Assembly: GCF_001028135.1 (NCBI RefSeq)
Contig: NZ_LDNM01000075.1
Location: 1-35,172 of the forward strand
Length of the DNA stretch: 35,172 nt
Reading direction: 5' to 3'
Source: Xenorhabdus griffiniae
GTDB taxonomy: Bacteria; Pseudomonadota; Gammaproteobacteria; Enterobacterales; Enterobacteriaceae
The notes below the pieces were generated by a model. It did not search any database and was not told the origin of the DNA. It saw nothing but the letters and a program-made list of their open reading frames with translations. Positions 33,764 to 35,172 of this stretch are shown one piece after another. A program made the translations under genes and the position numbers. Numbering within the stretch: the stretch's first letter is position 1; each line of letters begins with the position of its first letter.

Positions 33764-34186
33764 TCACTGATATTGCTGTTCAAACCAGCTTTCCAGAATA
33801 ATAACCGCAGAAGTGGCATCAACCTTACTTTTATTCAGTGCCTTGTAGCCACCGTGATCAAACAGGTGAGAGCGTGCTTCCACGGTGGTCAATCGTTCAT
33901 CGTGCAGTTCAACTTGTACTCCGAAGCGCCCATGTATGCGGTTGGCGAATTTACGCGCCTGCGCGGTGACAAGTTGCTCTGTACCATCCATATTGAGTGG
34001 CAGGCCAACAATAACCAGATCGGGCAGCCACTCTTTAAGTAGTTTCCCAATAAGTTCCCAATTGGGAGAACCTTCGTTAGCTTTGAAAGAGGTCAATGCC
34101 CTGGCTGTACCTGTAATTTCTTGCCCGATGGCAGCGCCAATGCTGCGAGTTCCAAAATCAAAAGCAATGATTGTCCGGTTTTTCAT
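33764..34186 (-). CDS. ruvX: Holliday junction resolvase-like RuvX (YqgF)
   Basis: A 140-residue RNase H-fold protein: [18 protein letters not shown] at the start, [36 protein letters not shown], and [14 protein letters not shown] at the end. Family members act in 16S rRNA 5' processing and were also described as putative resolvases. Its ATG overlaps the yqgE stop by one base, the usual yqgE-ruvX unit. Confidence 0.94.
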   Translation of the reverse strand: MKNRTIIAFDFGTRSIGAAIGQEITGTARALTSFKANEGSPNWELIGKLLKEWLPDLVIVGLPLNMDGTEQLVTAQARKFANRIHGRFGVQVELHDERLTTVEARSHLFDHGGYKALNKSKVDATSAVIILESWFEQQYQ

Positions 34187-34749
34187 CAGGCGTGTCCTGC
34201 TTGTGATGAGAGATTATGAATATTAACCCCCAGCAAAGAAGCCGCTTCACGCCAGCGGGTAGTGATAGGGGTATCAAAAATGATGGAAGATTCAGCGCTG
34301 ACAGTAAGCCAACTGTTTTCCATAATTTCCCTTTCCAACTGACCCGTTTCCCAGCTTGAATATCCAAGGGTCATCAAAATATTTTTTGGTTGGCGCGATG
34401 TGCCCAGAGCTTCCAACATATCTTTGGATGTCGTGACCATAGTGTGTTCAGAGATCTGAATACTGGAGCTGAAACCGGATTGCGGCGTATGCAAAATAAA
34501 ACCGTGCTCTTCAGACAGAGGGCCACCCGCCATCACTGGCCGATTGAGATTGATCGCACTCTCCCTATCCTTAGGGGTGATATCTAATTTTTGTAAGATA
34601 CTCTGGATAGAAACGCTGGCTATTGGCTTATTGATAATTAAACCCATTGCCCCGTTTTGATCATGTTCGCAGATATAAACCACAGAACGATTGAAATAAG
34701 GATCAGAGAGCGAAGGCATGGCAATAAGAAAATGATGCTGTAGATTCAT
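34186..34749 (-). CDS. yqgE: YqgE/AlgH family protein
   Basis: A 187-residue DUF179 protein: [57 protein letters not shown] and [22 protein letters not shown] 34749 matches the E. coli length; an earlier start would read through AT-rich leader. Function is unclear. Upstream, where gshB is expected in enterobacteria, a phage-integrase remnant is found. Confidence 0.93.
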   Translation of the reverse strand: MNLQHHFLIAMPSLSDPYFNRSVVYICEHDQNGAMGLIINKPIASVSIQSILQKLDITPKDRESAINLNRPVMAGGPLSEEHGFILHTPQSGFSSSIQISEHTMVTTSKDMLEALGTSRQPKNILMTLGYSSWETGQLEREIMENSWLTVSAESSIIFDTPITTRWREAASLLGVNIHNLSSQAGHA

Positions 34750-34870
34750 GTGTTTTCTGATAATTATTTTGGCAATGTAAGAATGACTGGCCCACAGAAT
34801 GGGGGAAAAATATAACCCTTTATACAAGGGCTATACTTATTTTTCAATGAATTAAAACATTATCGGGACG

Positions 34871-35172
34871 CTATAAACCCCTTTTTTCATCCACGAGTGT
34901 GGATGGAATGTGGATGCTTCCTTTTAGTGGATTGAATTTTATAGCATCCTGCAAATAGTCAGGTGCAAAGTGGGCGCATACCATAGTTTGCTGAATGCTG
35001 GCATGCCCCATGATTTTCTGTAGAGTCAGTATATTTCCTCCATTCATCATAAAATGAGCGGAAAATGTGTGACGCAGGACGTGTACGGCTTGTCCACGGG
35101 GTAAGTCTGTGTAGTGATGTGATGGACGTCCCCTTTTTCAGCAGCAAATAGTGCCATCTTTTTTTCCGATGC
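34871..35172 (-). pseudogene. Decayed phage-type tyrosine integrase, C-terminal remnant
   Basis: On the minus strand, SHHYTDLPRGQAVHVLRHTF, then SAHFMMNGGNILTLQKIMGH and FAPDYLQDAIKFNPLKG read as the end of a P2-like phage integrase, with H-V-L-R and the second His (IMGHASIQ) in place. The catalytic Tyr should be in TMVYAHF; here the codon is TGC (TMVCAHF), so the nucleophile is replaced by Cys. An in-frame TGA (35138-35140) next to a run AAAAAGGGG breaks the chain further upstream. Stop is TAG at 34871-34873. The gene continues beyond the window. Confidence 0.75.

Noticed and set aside
34959-35147. Minus-strand frame near the window end as a gene
   Set aside because: The integrase motifs are in a different frame; this one is the out-of-frame reading after the break in the remnant.

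Overview
The window reads as a chromosomal segment of a gamma-proteobacterium of the Enterobacterales, most likely Morganellaceae of the Xenorhabdus/Photorhabdus kind. The evidence is moderate-GC housekeeping genes in E. coli-like neighbourhoods (trmB-yggL-glsB-yggN; hemW-rdgB-yggT-proC-yggS-pilT; ruvX-yqgE) next to a large accessory region. The genus is an inference from gene content; no rRNA or other marker is present.

Positions 1-20,150 are accessory DNA. Bases 1-1835 and 17727-18205 are pieces of one GC-rich conjugation operon of the PFL_47xx (TIGR037xx) type of integrative conjugative element (ICE): TIGR03758, 03745, 03750, 03746, 03749. The TIGR03749 gene is split by a 15.9-kb P4-like island. 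An 11-bp direct repeat (1825-1835 and 17727-17737) marks the two junctions, and deleting one repeat plus the interval restores the reading frame exactly. The island carries a P4-type integrase, an AlpA regulator, two small unknown genes, a primase/helicase (zinc ribbon, TOPRIM, DUF927) and an iteron cluster that looks like its origin. Its cargo is a type VI secretion (T6SS) block: an orphan tssF, vgrG, a DUF4123 adaptor, a probable caspase-like effector, a membrane-anchored probable immunity protein, an accessory protein and a PAAR tip.

A second, smaller unit occurs twice, in opposite orientations (2094-3590 on the minus strand inside the island; 18205-19681 on the plus strand, fused to the cut end of the ICE operon). 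Each about 1.5-kb copy has a tyrosine recombinase with an Integrase_1-type catalytic set, a strongly structured noncoding stretch of about 230 bp, and a Ner/Nlp-type DNA-binding protein. The copies have diverged, but a stem in the noncoding stretch changed by compensatory pairs, and homology between the copies breaks inside a long hairpin in front of the recombinase. This looks like a small recombinase element with folded sites or RNA, and is the best candidate for something undescribed.

Positions 20,155-34,870 are ordinary chromosome: trmB, yggL, glutaminase, a DUF2884 protein, a Fur-type-controlled siderophore-binding protein, a PEBP-family protein, a YciO-like protein, a LysR regulator divergent from an isopropylmalate-dehydratase-like pair, hemW, rdgB, yggT, proC, yggS, a frameshifted pilT homologue, ruvX and yqgE. 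The window ends in a decayed phage-type integrase next to yqgE.
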